Positions 1 to 8,396 of a stretch of 64,000 bases of DNA are shown here, in pieces. Every line of letters starts with the position of its first letter. Within the stretch, counting starts at the first letter, position 1. This DNA is from Amycolatopsis tucumanensis (GTDB lineage Bacteria; Actinomycetota; Actinomycetes; Mycobacteriales; Pseudonocardiaceae). The notes beneath the pieces are model-generated. The model did no database searches and was not told the origin of the DNA. It saw only the letters and a list, made by a program, of their open reading frames with translations. The stretch spans positions 124,001 to 188,000 of the forward strand of contig NZ_JAKGSD010000002.1 in NCBI RefSeq assembly GCF_021654135.1. Direction: 5' to 3'. The translations under genes were made by a program, and so were the position numbers.

Positions 1-298
1 TCTGCGCCCGGTTGGTGTCGTCCATGTCCAGGGAATGGGAGTGGACGCCGTTGAGGAACGCCGCGTAGGCCGGGCTGTACCGGCGGGCCACCCCGATCAC
101 GGTGGCCTCGCCGCCGTGCGGATCGAGCCGGTCGACAGCGGCGCGCACGGCGGGGCTGCTGTCGGCGTGCGCGGCCGCGAACGCGGCGACGCCGATGTGG
201 TCGAGGAACAGGGCACGCAGGCGGGGGGCGAGCGCCGGGTCCACCTCGGACTCGACGGCGAACCGTGCCAGCATCTCGGTCGAAGCGGGTCCGGTCAC
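1..298 (-). CDS. MmgE/PrpD family protein, N-terminal part (runs off the left edge)
   Basis: Only the first 99 codons lie in the window, read leftwards from a GTG at 298-296. The translation contains PAYAAFLNGVHSHSLDMDDTN, close to the conserved N-terminal block of the MmgE/PrpD family (2-methylcitrate dehydratase, cis-aconitate decarboxylase and relatives). The family acts on small carboxylic acids in the cytosol. The start lies 5 nt after the stop of the acyl-CoA ligase gene, so it is probably the last or a late gene of the operon led by the IclR gene at 9239. Its substrate cannot be judged from this fragment. A second, complete member of the family lies two genes upstream. Confidence 0.72.
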   Translation of the reverse strand, partial: MTGPASTEMLARFAVESEVDPALAPRLRALFLDHIGVAAFAAAHADSSPAVRAAVDRLDPHGGEATVIGVARRYSPAYAAFLNGVHSHSLDMDDTNRAQ

Positions 299-303
299 GG
301 TGA

Positions 304-1803
304 TCAGATCTCCCGCTTGAGGATCTTGCCCGTCGCGGTCATCGGCAACGTGTCACGGAACTCGACGAGGCGCGGGTACTTGTAGGCGGCCAGTCGTTCC
401 TTGCACCAGGCCACGATGTCGGCCTCGGTGACGTCGTCGGAGTCCTTGGCGCGGACGATCACCGCCTTGATTTCCTCTCCGTGGGACGCGTCGGGGACGC
501 CAACGACGGCGGCCAGTGAGACCGCGGGGTGGGTCATCAGCAGCTCCTCGATCTCACGCGGGTACACGTTGAAGCCGCCGCGGATGATGAGGTCCTTGGC
601 GCGGTCCACGATGTAGTAGAAGCCGTCGGCGTCCTTGCGGGCGAGGTCGCCGGTGCGGAACCAGCCATCGCGGAGCACCTCGGCGGTCGCCTCGGGGCGG
701 CCGTGGTAGCCCTTCATCACGTTGTGGCCCTTGATCGCGATCTCGCCGACTTCGCCGGTCACCTCGGACCAGTCGTCGTCGACCAGTTTCATCTCGACGC
801 ACGGGATGGGCACGCCGATCGATCCGACGCGGGGTTCCTCGCCGTAGACGGAGAACGACGCCACCGGTGAGGTTTCCGACAGGCCGTAGCCTTCGAGGAT
901 CGTGACGCCGAACCGCTCCCGGAAGTCCCGGTGCACCTCGCCCGGCAGCGCCGAGCCGCCGGACACCGCCACGCGCAGGCGAGCGGCCAGCGCGGACACG
1001 TCCACGCTCTCGTCCAGCGCGCCCAGCAGGCCCCAGTACATCGTGGGCACGCCGGCGAAGAACGTCACGGTCTCCCGGAGCATCAACCCCAGCGCGGCCC
1101 GCGGCTCGAACCGCGGCAGCATGATGATCGTGCCGCCGAAGGCGATGGCGCCGTTCTGCACGACCGTCTGCCCGAACGAGTGGAACAGCGGCAGCACGCA
1201 CAGGTAGGTGTCCGGGTTCGCCGGGTCGGCGGCGAACAGGTCCCGGCCGGCCAGCGCGTTGTCGCGCATGTTGCGGTGCCGCAGTTCCGCACCCTTGGGC
1301 CGGCCGGTGGTGCCCGAGGTGTAGAGGATGACCGCGGTGTCGTCGTCGTCAACGTCGGCGGTGTCGAACTCGGTGGGCTCGCCCGCCCAGGGCGGGGGCG
1401 CCGCGGCGGGCAGGACGAACAGCGAGCAGGTCGCTGAAACAGCTTCCGCTGCCCACTCCCCTATTGGCAGGTCCGCAGTGCCCTCGAAGGCGAAGTAGGC
1501 GACCGCGCCGGAATCGCTGAGGTGGTAGGCGATCTCACGGGGTTTGAGCAGCACGTTCAGCGGCACCACCGTCGCGCCCGCCTTGAGGATTCCGAAGTAG
1601 ACGATCGTGAAGTGCGGCAGGTTGGGGCAGGACAACGCGACCTTGTCCCCCGGGCGCACGCCGTGGCGCGCCAGGAGGTTCGCGACCTGGTTGGCGGCGC
1701 GGTCGAGCTGTGCGTAGCCGATCCGATTGTCGCCGATGACGATCGCGGTGCGGTCGGGGTGTTCCGCGGCGGTGCCGGTGAGCAGGGTGGCCAGGTTCGT
1801 CAT
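304..1803 (-). CDS. AMP-forming acyl-CoA synthetase (class I adenylate-forming ligase)
   Basis: The 499-residue protein has the full adenylate-forming layout. It carries the phosphate-binding motif LYTSGTTGRPKG in the N-terminal domain, then EGYGLSETSP, then GWFRTGDL followed by DRAKDLIIRGGFNVYP at the hinge, and a C-terminal TATGKILKREI with the catalytic lysine. It should activate a carboxylic acid to its CoA thioester with ATP in the cytosol. The ATG at 1803 is preceded by AGAGGA, and 11 nt separate it from the MmgE/PrpD gene upstream. Lying between two MmgE/PrpD genes and downstream of an importer, it probably activates the imported acid or a product made from it. The exact acid is not readable from sequence. 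Confidence 0.9.
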   Translation of the reverse strand: MTNLATLLTGTAAEHPDRTAIVIGDNRIGYAQLDRAANQVANLLARHGVRPGDKVALSCPNLPHFTIVYFGILKAGATVVPLNVLLKPREIAYHLSDSGAVAYFAFEGTADLPIGEWAAEAVSATCSLFVLPAAAPPPWAGEPTEFDTADVDDDDTAVILYTSGTTGRPKGAELRHRNMRDNALAGRDLFAADPANPDTYLCVLPLFHSFGQTVVQNGAIAFGGTIIMLPRFEPRAALGLMLRETVTFFAGVPTMYWGLLGALDESVDVSALAARLRVAVSGGSALPGEVHRDFRERFGVTILEGYGLSETSPVASFSVYGEEPRVGSIGVPIPCVEMKLVDDDWSEVTGEVGEIAIKGHNVMKGYHGRPEATAEVLRDGWFRTGDLARKDADGFYYIVDRAKDLIIRGGFNVYPREIEELLMTHPAVSLAAVVGVPDASHGEEIKAVIVRAKDSDDVTEADIVAWCKERLAAYKYPRLVEFRDTLPMTATGKILKREI

Positions 1804-1814
1804 GGGAGGTCCTC

Positions 1815-3230
1815 TCACAGGGTCACGGACAACGCGGGCACGGCGCCCGCGAGCTCGCGGACCAGGACCGACACGTCCGGCAGGGAGTCGAGGTCCAGCA
1901 CCATCCGCTCGATGCGCGCCCATCGGCCGGTGATGCCGATCGACTCGGCGAGGCGGCGCGCCTTGTCCACCACGGCCGGGTTCGGCAGGGGCCGCGTCGG
2001 GCCGCCGAGCGGGCCGTCCACCTCGATCTCCACGGTGCCGCCGTCGCGCAGCGCGAGCCGCATACGGGTGCGAAACCGGTCCTGGGGCGTGTCGAAGTCC
2101 GGGCAGTGGTGGACTTCGACGCGGTCCAGCACGGACCAGACGTCGTCGGCGGCGATCCGGTCGCGGGTGAACTGCCCGGCGAGGACCTCGCCGTCCAGCA
2201 GGGCGACCGACACGGCGTAGCCGATGTTCATCTGCGCGCCGATCGTCTCCAGTGGACGCTCCGGCCGCCACCAGCCGTGGTGGTAGGCGGCGTGCGACAC
2301 TTCCACCGAGATCGACACGACGTCCTCGGCCGTGATGCCGCGCGACCGGGCTTCCAGCGCGCAGTCGATGGGCGCGTGGGTCGCGGCCATGGCCGCGTAG
2401 GCCTTCACCCCGGTGTCGGTGAGCACCCACTCCTCCCCCAGCCCGGCGGTGATCAGCTCCGCGCGTGGGTCGTGTCCCTCGCCGAAGGTGGCGAGGAACC
2501 CGCCGTACTCGCGCTCGTACACGCGCTTGATCCCGGTGTAGCCGGCTTCGGCGAGCGCCGCGGCGTAGAGACCGTTGCGGGCGGCGAAACCGTGGTGCAT
2601 CCGCTTGGACATGGCCTCGTACTGGGCAGCCATCAGCCCGGCCGACTGGGTCGCGGCCAGCCCGAGGGCGTCCTCGACGCGCGCGGCGTCCAGCCGCCGC
2701 AGCCACGCCGACGTCGCAGCACTGGCGTGGGTGCCGAACACCGCGCCGGAGTGCCAGCCGCGGGAGAGCATTTCGGCGCCGTGCAGCGCCAGCCCCACCC
2801 GGGGACCGACCTCGTACCCGGCGATCAGCGCCGTGAGCAGGTCCCGCCCGGACACCGTGCGGTCGAGGGTCGCGATGGTGCTGACCGCGCTCGGGACGAC
2901 GAGCGAGTTGCTGTGCAGCGGCGCCCGCACGTGGTAGTCGTCCAGTTCGAACCCCTGGATGAAGGTGCCGTTGAGCAGGCACGCCGCGGGTGCGGACGTG
3001 GTGCGGTCCCATCCCAGCAACGGCACGTCGCCCTTGCCCTCCAGGGCGAGCACGGCGTCCACGGCCCGCTCGGACCACGGGAGCCGGGCGCCGACCAGCG
3101 CGCACACCAGCCCGTCGAGCAGGAGGTGCCGCGCCCGCTCGCGCACTGTTTCCGGGATGTCGTCGTGTCGCAGGCCGGCGATCCAGGTCGCCAGGCCGCC
3201 GGTCACGCCGTCGGGGTCGGTCGGGTTCAC
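1815..3230 (-). CDS. MmgE/PrpD family protein (2-methylcitrate dehydratase / cis-aconitate decarboxylase superfamily)
   Basis: This is a full-length member of 471 residues, the usual size for the family (about 450-500). It contains NGTFIQGFELDDYH near residue 90 and a long MmgE/PrpD fold with the HAPIDCALEA segment. Known members dehydrate 2-methylcitrate or decarboxylate cis-aconitate to itaconate, and many are uncharacterised. The start is a GTG at 3230 in a GTGA overlap with the stop of the ABC permease gene, a sign of translational coupling. The context (LeuCD-like hydro-lyase, isocitrate-lyase-type lyase, importer, CoA ligase) suggests a dehydratase, isomerase or decarboxylase on a branched di- or tricarboxylate. 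That role is inferred. Confidence 0.85.
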   Translation of the reverse strand: MNPTDPDGVTGGLATWIAGLRHDDIPETVRERARHLLLDGLVCALVGARLPWSERAVDAVLALEGKGDVPLLGWDRTTSAPAACLLNGTFIQGFELDDYHVRAPLHSNSLVVPSAVSTIATLDRTVSGRDLLTALIAGYEVGPRVGLALHGAEMLSRGWHSGAVFGTHASAATSAWLRRLDAARVEDALGLAATQSAGLMAAQYEAMSKRMHHGFAARNGLYAAALAEAGYTGIKRVYEREYGGFLATFGEGHDPRAELITAGLGEEWVLTDTGVKAYAAMAATHAPIDCALEARSRGITAEDVVSISVEVSHAAYHHGWWRPERPLETIGAQMNIGYAVSVALLDGEVLAGQFTRDRIAADDVWSVLDRVEVHHCPDFDTPQDRFRTRMRLALRDGGTVEIEVDGPLGGPTRPLPNPAVVDKARRLAESIGITGRWARIERMVLDLDSLPDVSVLVRELAGAVPALSVTL

Positions 3231-3988
3231 GCGCTCACCTCGTAGCGGTTGCGGATGCGGGATTCCAGTTGCTGCAGGGCCAGTGTCGGCAGGAGCGCGA
3301 GGACCCCGATCAGGAGGACCTGGCCGATGATGTTCTCCACCCGCGCCAGCGACAGGTTGCGCAGCAGCTCGTAGCCGAGCCCGGAGGAACCGGAGAACAT
3401 CTCGGCGAGCAGCAGCCCGATCAGCGTGAGGCCGAAGCACAGGCGCATGCCCGAGGCGAGCGAAGGCAGCACGCTGGGCACCACGATCCGCCGCAGCAGC
3501 GACCACCGGGACATGCCCAGGCTCGCCGACAGTTTCAGGTGCAGCCGCCGCACCCCGGCGGTGGCCTCCACCATGATCAGGAACATCGGCAGCACCCCGG
3601 ACACGAAGGCGAAGGAACCCCTGCTGAGGTCGCCGATGCCCAGGAACAGCAGGAAGATCGGGTACAGGACGATCTTCGGGACGCTGTTGAGCGCGTACAC
3701 GACCGGCAGGGTGGCCCGCGACCAGAACGCGCTCAGGCCGAGGAGCATGCCGGTGACCGCGCCGGCGGCGATGGCCGCGGCGTAGGACAGCAGCAGCACG
3801 CGGGCGGTGTCGCCGACGCTGCCGAGGAACCGGCTGTCGGTGATGTCCGACCGCAGGCTCCGCAGGGCCTCGCCCGGTCCGGGGTAGACAACGCTGTCGG
3901 CGAGGCCGGCCGTCACCGTCCACACCGCAACGAGGGCGACGGCGAGGACCAGCGGCGGCACCCATCCGGGGCTGCGGCGGGCGCTCAT
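3227..3988 (-). CDS. ABC transporter permease, NitT/TauT (SsuC/TauC) type
   Basis: The 253-residue protein has about six hydrophobic segments and the cytoplasmic EAA-type loop (ASLGMSRWSLLRRIVVPSVLPS) that contacts the ATPase. It belongs to the binding-protein-dependent permeases of the nitrate/sulfonate/taurine class. It overlaps the neighbouring permease gene by ATGA at 3985-3988 and the MmgE/PrpD gene by GTGA at 3227-3230. It presumably forms a heterodimeric channel with the next permease. Family members import sulfonates, pyrimidine precursors, phthalate or other small anions, so the substrate is open. Confidence 0.9.
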   Translation of the reverse strand: MSARRSPGWVPPLVLAVALVAVWTVTAGLADSVVYPGPGEALRSLRSDITDSRFLGSVGDTARVLLLSYAAAIAAGAVTGMLLGLSAFWSRATLPVVYALNSVPKIVLYPIFLLFLGIGDLSRGSFAFVSGVLPMFLIMVEATAGVRRLHLKLSASLGMSRWSLLRRIVVPSVLPSLASGMRLCFGLTLIGLLLAEMFSGSSGLGYELLRNLSLARVENIIGQVLLIGVLALLPTLALQQLESRIRNRYEVSA

Positions 3989-4794
3989 CGCCGCCGCCAG
4001 TCGAACGCGCTCAGCGCCGCACCGAGCGCGAGGTTGGCGAGCAGCGCGAAGACGCTGACGAACACGATGCCCGCGTACATGTCGAGGGTGTCGAAGTTGT
4101 TGTAGGCCCGGTTGACCACCTGCCCGAGCCCGGTGGTGGCGAGGATGAACTCCGTAGCGAGCACGGCGATGATCGCGTAGGCCAGGCCCAGCTTCAGCCC
4201 GGCGAGGATGTCCGGCAACGCCGCGGGCAGCAGGATCTTGCGCAGCTGCTGCGCCCGGGTCATCTCCAGCGACCGGGCGAGTTTGGTGGCGATCGGCGGC
4301 GTCGACTCGAACCCGACAAGGGCGTGCGAGATGACGATGACGACGCTGAACAACGTGGCCAGCAGGACGATGGGCAGCACGCCGGTCCCGAACATCACCA
4401 CCATCACCGGGTAGAGCGCGAAGACCGGGAGCGCGTAGAACACGTTGACGTAGGGCTTCACGGCCCGGTGCATCCAGCGGGAGCGGGCCATGGCGTAGGC
4501 GACGGCGACCCCGGCGACCGCCGAGGCGGCGAAGCTCACGCAGATGAGCAGGACGCTGCGCAGCAGCGCGCCGACGACGAACTCGCGGTCGCCGAGCAGC
4601 TCGATCGCGCGGGCGGCCATCTCGCTGACCGGGATGAGGTCGAGCCGGGAGACCGCGCCCGACCGCGCGTACAGCTCGACGGCGGCGATGGTCCCGATGA
4701 CGAGGACGACCGTCCACGCCGGGGAGGGCAGCCCGGCGACCCGGCGCGGGGTCGGCCGCACGTAGGACGGGACGACAGAGGACCTGGTCTTCAT
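3985..4794 (-). CDS. ABC transporter permease, NitT/TauT type (second subunit)
   Basis: The protein has 269 residues, a short cytoplasmic N-terminus and several transmembrane segments. The coupling loop KLARSLEMTRAQQLRKILLP is followed by PDILAGLKLGLAYA, typical of SsuC/TauC-type permeases. Its ATG at 4794 overlaps the stop of the ATPase gene by four bases. Two non-identical permeases in one operon suggest a heterodimeric channel rather than the usual homodimer of this class. It is part of the same importer as the flanking ATPase and lipoprotein. Confidence 0.9.
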   Translation of the reverse strand: MKTRSSVVPSYVRPTPRRVAGLPSPAWTVVLVIGTIAAVELYARSGAVSRLDLIPVSEMAARAIELLGDREFVVGALLRSVLLICVSFAASAVAGVAVAYAMARSRWMHRAVKPYVNVFYALPVFALYPVMVVMFGTGVLPIVLLATLFSVVIVISHALVGFESTPPIATKLARSLEMTRAQQLRKILLPAALPDILAGLKLGLAYAIIAVLATEFILATTGLGQVVNRAYNNFDTLDMYAGIVFVSVFALLANLALGAALSAFDWRRR

Positions 4795-5609
4795 CGCTCG
4801 CTCCTCATCGCGACCTCGGCCTCGGTGCGGATCTGCGCCCAGATCCGCTCCTGGGCCGCCGTTGCCGCCGGTTCGGCCAGCACGGCGTGCGCGCGCGGCC
4901 GGGGCAGATCGACGGGGACCTCGTCGATGAACGTGCCGGGGCGGCGGCCCATCACCAGCACGCGGTCCGACAGCAGCACCGCCTCCTGGATGCTGTGGGT
5001 GATGAACAGGACCCCGCACCCGATGGTCTCGACCACGCGGAGGAGTTCCTCGGCCATCAGCATGCGGGTCTGCTCGTCGAGCGCGCCGAACGGCTCGTCG
5101 GCGAGGATGAGGTCCGGGTCCATGGACATCGCGCGGGCCATGGCGACGCGTTGCCGCATGCCGCCCGACAGCTGCGCCGGGTAGTGGTTCTCGAACCCGC
5201 CGAGCCCGACGATCTCGACGAGTTCCCTGGCCCGGTCCCGTCGTTCCTTCCGGCCGACGCCGCGCACCTCCAGTGCGAAGGCGACGTTGTCGACGACGGT
5301 GCGCCACGGCAGGGTCGCCGACTCCTGGAAGACGATCGCCGTGCGCCGGCGGGGACCGGTGAGCGGCGCGCCGTCCACTTCGACGCGGCCGCGCGCCGGG
5401 TCCTGGAGGGCGCCGATGATCTCCAGCAGGGTCGACTTCCCGCACCCGCTGGGCCCGACGACGGACACGAACTCGCCGCGTCCGATGGTGAGGTCGACGG
5501 GTCCGAGCGCGTGGACGGGGCCGAAGTGCTGTTCCACGCCTTCGACGCGCACGATCGGCGTGGTCGTGGTGGACGCGGTGCCGCGCTGCGCCTGCGTCTG
5601 CGTGTTCAC
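4791..5609 (-). CDS. ABC transporter ATP-binding protein, NitT/TauT (SsuB/TauB) type
   Basis: The 272-residue ATPase has Walker A GPSGCGKS near residues 52-59, the signature LSGGMRQR, Walker B LILADEPFGALDEQT and the switch histidine in FITHS. The GTG start at 5609 forms a GTGA overlap with the stop of the binding-protein gene. It should power the two permeases downstream. The size and the signature are typical of the nitrate/sulfonate/taurine subfamily. Confidence 0.93.
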   Translation of the reverse strand: MNTQTQAQRGTASTTTTPIVRVEGVEQHFGPVHALGPVDLTIGRGEFVSVVGPSGCGKSTLLEIIGALQDPARGRVEVDGAPLTGPRRRTAIVFQESATLPWRTVVDNVAFALEVRGVGRKERRDRARELVEIVGLGGFENHYPAQLSGGMRQRVAMARAMSMDPDLILADEPFGALDEQTRMLMAEELLRVVETIGCGVLFITHSIQEAVLLSDRVLVMGRRPGTFIDEVPVDLPRPRAHAVLAEPAATAAQERIWAQIRTEAEVAMRSER

Positions 5610-6607
5610 CGGGTGCCCTCGCATTCGGCCGGGAGCGTGGCGGGCACGTTCGCGGGCAGGTAGGTCTTCTGGAACAGGTCGCAGAACTTCAGGTCGGTGC
5701 GGTTCATGGCGAGGCGCTGGGCGTCGACGGCCTGCTGGATGGCTTCGGCGTCGAAGCCGGCGCCCCAGTTGTCGTAGCTGATGGCCTTTTCGACGATCGT
5801 GGTCGCTGCGGCGACGTCGATGTCGATGTAGTCGGCGTAGAGCTGCGCGGCCTTGGCGGGGTTGGCGCGGATGAAGTCGACGGCTTCGGCGTAGCCGGCG
5901 ACCACGGCCTTGACGGTGTCGGGGTTGCGCTCGGCGAACTCCGGGGTCGTGGTGATCACGCTCTGCTGGAACTTCTTCAGGTGGTCGGCGCTGGAGACGA
6001 CCACGCGGAACTTGCCGGTCTTCGCCACCACCGACGGCGGGACGACGGCGACGTCGACGGACCCGGCCTCCAGCAGCGCGACTCCCTCGCCGGCACCGCC
6101 GGAGGAGACCCGCTCGATGTCCTGGGTCGCGCCCGCGACCTTGGGCAGGATGTAGGACAGGGCCTGGGTGACCGACTGCGGGTTGGTGTAGGCCCACTTG
6201 TGGACGTCGTTGATGGTCTGCACGCGCGTGTTGCCGGCGAGCGTGTAGAAGTCGAGGCCGTAGACGCTCTGCGTCGCGCCGGCCACGACTGTCAGCGGGG
6301 TGCCCGCTTCGCTGGACTCCAGCACCGACGTGAAGCCGACGTCGGCCATGGGCAGGTCGCCGCTGAGCATGTTGCGGACGGTGGTGCCGCCGCCCTTGCC
6401 CGGCACGATTTCACCGATGGTCACGCCCCGCTTGGCGAAGAAGCCCTGGTCCTTGCCGACCAGCCAGGGGATCGAGTAGGGCTCGGAGGCGTTGCTGACC
6501 GCGATGTCGAACGAGGTCACGCCGGCCGTGTCCGCGCTACCTCCGCATCCGCTGAGCACCAGTGCGGCGGCGGCCGCGCCGGCGATCAGAGCTGTCGCGC
6601 GCTTCAT
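5606..6607 (-). CDS. ABC transporter substrate-binding lipoprotein (NMT1/THI5-like, NitT/TauT type)
   Basis: The 333-residue precursor begins with MKRATALIAG, a hydrophobic segment and the lipobox LSGC, so Cys21 is probably lipidated and the mature protein anchored outside the membrane. The remainder looks like the SsuA/THI5 periplasmic-binding fold (DQGFFAKRGV near the N-terminus, NPQSVTQAL, AGYAEAVDF). The ATG at 6607 has a strong AGGAGG site 6 nt upstream and overlaps the LeuD-like gene by ATGA. The strong ribosome site in mid-operon fits the higher expression usually needed for binding proteins. The ligand is unknown. The neighbours point to a small carboxylate. Confidence 0.9.
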   Translation of the reverse strand: MKRATALIAGAAAAALVLSGCGGSADTAGVTSFDIAVSNASEPYSIPWLVGKDQGFFAKRGVTIGEIVPGKGGGTTVRNMLSGDLPMADVGFTSVLESSEAGTPLTVVAGATQSVYGLDFYTLAGNTRVQTINDVHKWAYTNPQSVTQALSYILPKVAGATQDIERVSSGGAGEGVALLEAGSVDVAVVPPSVVAKTGKFRVVVSSADHLKKFQQSVITTTPEFAERNPDTVKAVVAGYAEAVDFIRANPAKAAQLYADYIDIDVAAATTIVEKAISYDNWGAGFDAEAIQQAVDAQRLAMNRTDLKFCDLFQKTYLPANVPATLPAECEGTR

Positions 6608-7137
6608 GTGTTTCCTCCTGTGGTCGCGTCGTTGCGATCCAGGAAGCCGGCGGCTTCCAGGCGGTTGATCAGCCCGCCGCCGGCGATGAGCTCGACGACG
6701 AAGGCGGGCAGGGGCTCGATGTGGTGCTCGGTCCCCCGGGTTTCGTTGCGCAGCAGGCCCGCGGCCGCATCGATGTCGAGGACGTCGCCCTCGTCGATCA
6801 ACGTGCGCGCGTCCGGCACGGTGAGCGCCGGGAGGCCGTAGTTGAGGGCGTTGCGGTGGAACAGCGAGTTGTACTGTTCGGCGACCAGGCACGAGATTCC
6901 CAAGTGGACGAACAGCTCGGCGCACGCGCGGCTGGAGCCGAGGCCGAAGTTGCGCCCCGCGACGACGATGTCGCCCGGCTCGACGAGCTTGGGCCAGCCG
7001 GGCCGGGTTGCGTCGAACATGTGCTGCGCCGCTTCTTCGACGGGCAGCTTCATCGCGAAGCCCGGGTACATGTCGTCGGTGTTGATCTCGTCGCCGAACA
7101 CCCAGGCCCGTCCCCGGGCACGCAGGGGTGAGGTCAT
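6604..7137 (-). CDS. LeuD-like hydro-lyase small subunit (aconitase superfamily swivel domain)
   Basis: The 177-residue protein has the swivel-domain signature GRNFGLGSSR near residues 61-70 and an early GDEINTDDMYPG segment, as in isopropylmalate isomerase and dimethylmaleate hydratase small subunits. With the adjacent LeuC-like subunit it should form a [4Fe-4S] hydro-lyase that adds or removes water on a 2-substituted dicarboxylate. It overlaps both neighbours by ATGA. Its place between an importer and an isocitrate-lyase-type enzyme argues for catabolism rather than leucine synthesis. No LeuA or LeuB gene is present here. Confidence 0.88.
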   Translation of the reverse strand: MTSPLRARGRAWVFGDEINTDDMYPGFAMKLPVEEAAQHMFDATRPGWPKLVEPGDIVVAGRNFGLGSSRACAELFVHLGISCLVAEQYNSLFHRNALNYGLPALTVPDARTLIDEGDVLDIDAAAGLLRNETRGTEHHIEPLPAFVVELIAGGGLINRLEAAGFLDRNDATTGGNT

Positions 7138-8396
7138 GCGGCCACCTCCGCGACCTGGTCGGGCCCGGCGATGTAGCCGGTGAGCGCGGACGCCGCGACG
7201 GTGGCGGGCGAGGCCATGTACACCTGTGCCTCGGTGCTGCCCATGCGGCCGCGGAAGTTGCGGGTGCTGGAGGTGACGCACACTTCGCCCGGGGCGAGCA
7301 CCCCCATGTGGTAGCCGAAGCACGCGCCGCACGTGGAGTTGGTGACCACCGCGCCGGCCTCGACGAGGGTGCTGACGTAGCCGCGCCGGACGGCCTCCAG
7401 GTAGACCTGCTGGGAGGCGGGGGTGACGATGAGCCGCACGCCCGGCGCGACCTTGCGGCCTGCGACGACGCGGGCCGCGACCTCCAGGTCGGCGAGCTGC
7501 CCGTTGGCGCAGGACCCGATGAACGCCTGGTCGATGCGCGTGCGGTCGAGGCCGGACAGCGGCACGGCGTTGTTGATGACGGTGCCCGGCAGGGCCACCA
7601 TCGGCTCGACGGCGCCGAGGTCGAGCGTGCGCAGGTCGGCGTAGGCGGCGTCCGGGTCGGGGTCGCTGCGGGTGTAGTCCGTGCCCGGGGCCACGTCCGC
7701 CAGGAACTCCTCGGTGAGCGCGTCGCACGGGAACAGCGTGAAGTCCGCGCCGATCTCAGCTCCCTGCGTGGCGATGGTCCGCCGGTCGGACATCGGCACC
7801 GACGCCAGGCCGGGGCCGCCGAACTCCAGCGCGTGGTCGGTGGCGTCGCCGTAGCGGCCGGAGATCGTCAGGAAGATGTCCTTGCCGTTGACGTGGGCGG
7901 GTTTCGTGCCGGTGAGTTCGTAGCGGATCGTCGGCGGCACGCGGTACCAGGTGCGGCCGGTGCACAGCATCTGGAGGATCTCCAGCGGCCCCAGCCCGCG
8001 TGCGGCGGAGTTCAGCGCCCCGCCGGCGCAGGTGTGGGAGTCGGTGCAGCACACGACGGTCCCGGGCAGCACGAGGCCCTGCTCGGCGATGACCTGGTGG
8101 ACGATGCCGTGCCGGCCCACGTCGTAGAACCGGTCGATGCCGTGCTTGGCGACGAACGCGCGCGCCTTGGCGCCGTGGCCGGCGTCGCGCGGGGTGGGCG
8201 CCGGGACGGCGTGGTCGAGGACGACGGCGACCTTGTCCGGGTCGTGGACCGCGCGGACGTCGGCGAGGCGGTCGTGGGCGAACTGGACGTCGATCACCAC
8301 GGTCATGTCGACGTCGCAGGTGACGATCTGTCCTGGTTGGACGGTGTCGAGACCGGCGGCGCGGGCGAGGATCCGCTCGATGATGGTCTCAGGCAC
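7134..8396 (-). CDS. LeuC-like hydro-lyase large subunit ([4Fe-4S] aconitase superfamily)
   Basis: The protein has 420 residues from a GTG at 8396, the usual length of LeuC-type large subunits. The three cluster ligands are visible as Cys296 in GSCANG and Cys356/Cys359 in STCGAC. TDSHT near residue 118 matches the DSHT active-site block. An upstream in-frame ATG would add about 34 low-complexity residues and sits inside the preceding gene. I prefer the GTG, which overlaps the upstream stop by 8 nt. The family covers isopropylmalate isomerase, citraconate hydratase, homoaconitase-like enzymes and dimethylmaleate hydratase. The adjacent lyase makes the last type attractive, by inference. Confidence 0.88.
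   Translation of the reverse strand: MPETIIERILARAAGLDTVQPGQIVTCDVDMTVVIDVQFAHDRLADVRAVHDPDKVAVVLDHAVPAPTPRDAGHGAKARAFVAKHGIDRFYDVGRHGIVHQVIAEQGLVLPGTVVCCTDSHTCAGGALNSAARGLGPLEILQMLCTGRTWYRVPPTIRYELTGTKPAHVNGKDIFLTISGRYGDATDHALEFGGPGLASVPMSDRRTIATQGAEIGADFTLFPCDALTEEFLADVAPGTDYTRSDPDPDAAYADLRTLDLGAVEPMVALPGTVINNAVPLSGLDRTRIDQAFIGSCANGQLADLEVAARVVAGRKVAPGVRLIVTPASQQVYLEAVRRGYVSTLVEAGAVVTNSTCGACFGYHMGVLAPGEVCVTSSTRNFRGRMGSTEAQVYMASPATVAASALTGYIAGPDQVAEVAA

Noticed and set aside
304..3105. Very long open frame joining the CoA ligase to sequence antisense or out of frame with the MmgE/PrpD gene
   Set aside because: The upstream part is Arg/Gly-rich and without homology features. The ligase starts at the ATG at 1803 with a ribosome site.
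7134..8396. LeuC/LeuD-like genes as leucine biosynthesis genes
   Set aside because: No LeuA or LeuB is nearby, and the pair is embedded with an importer, a lyase and an IclR regulator, so a catabolic hydro-lyase is likelier.
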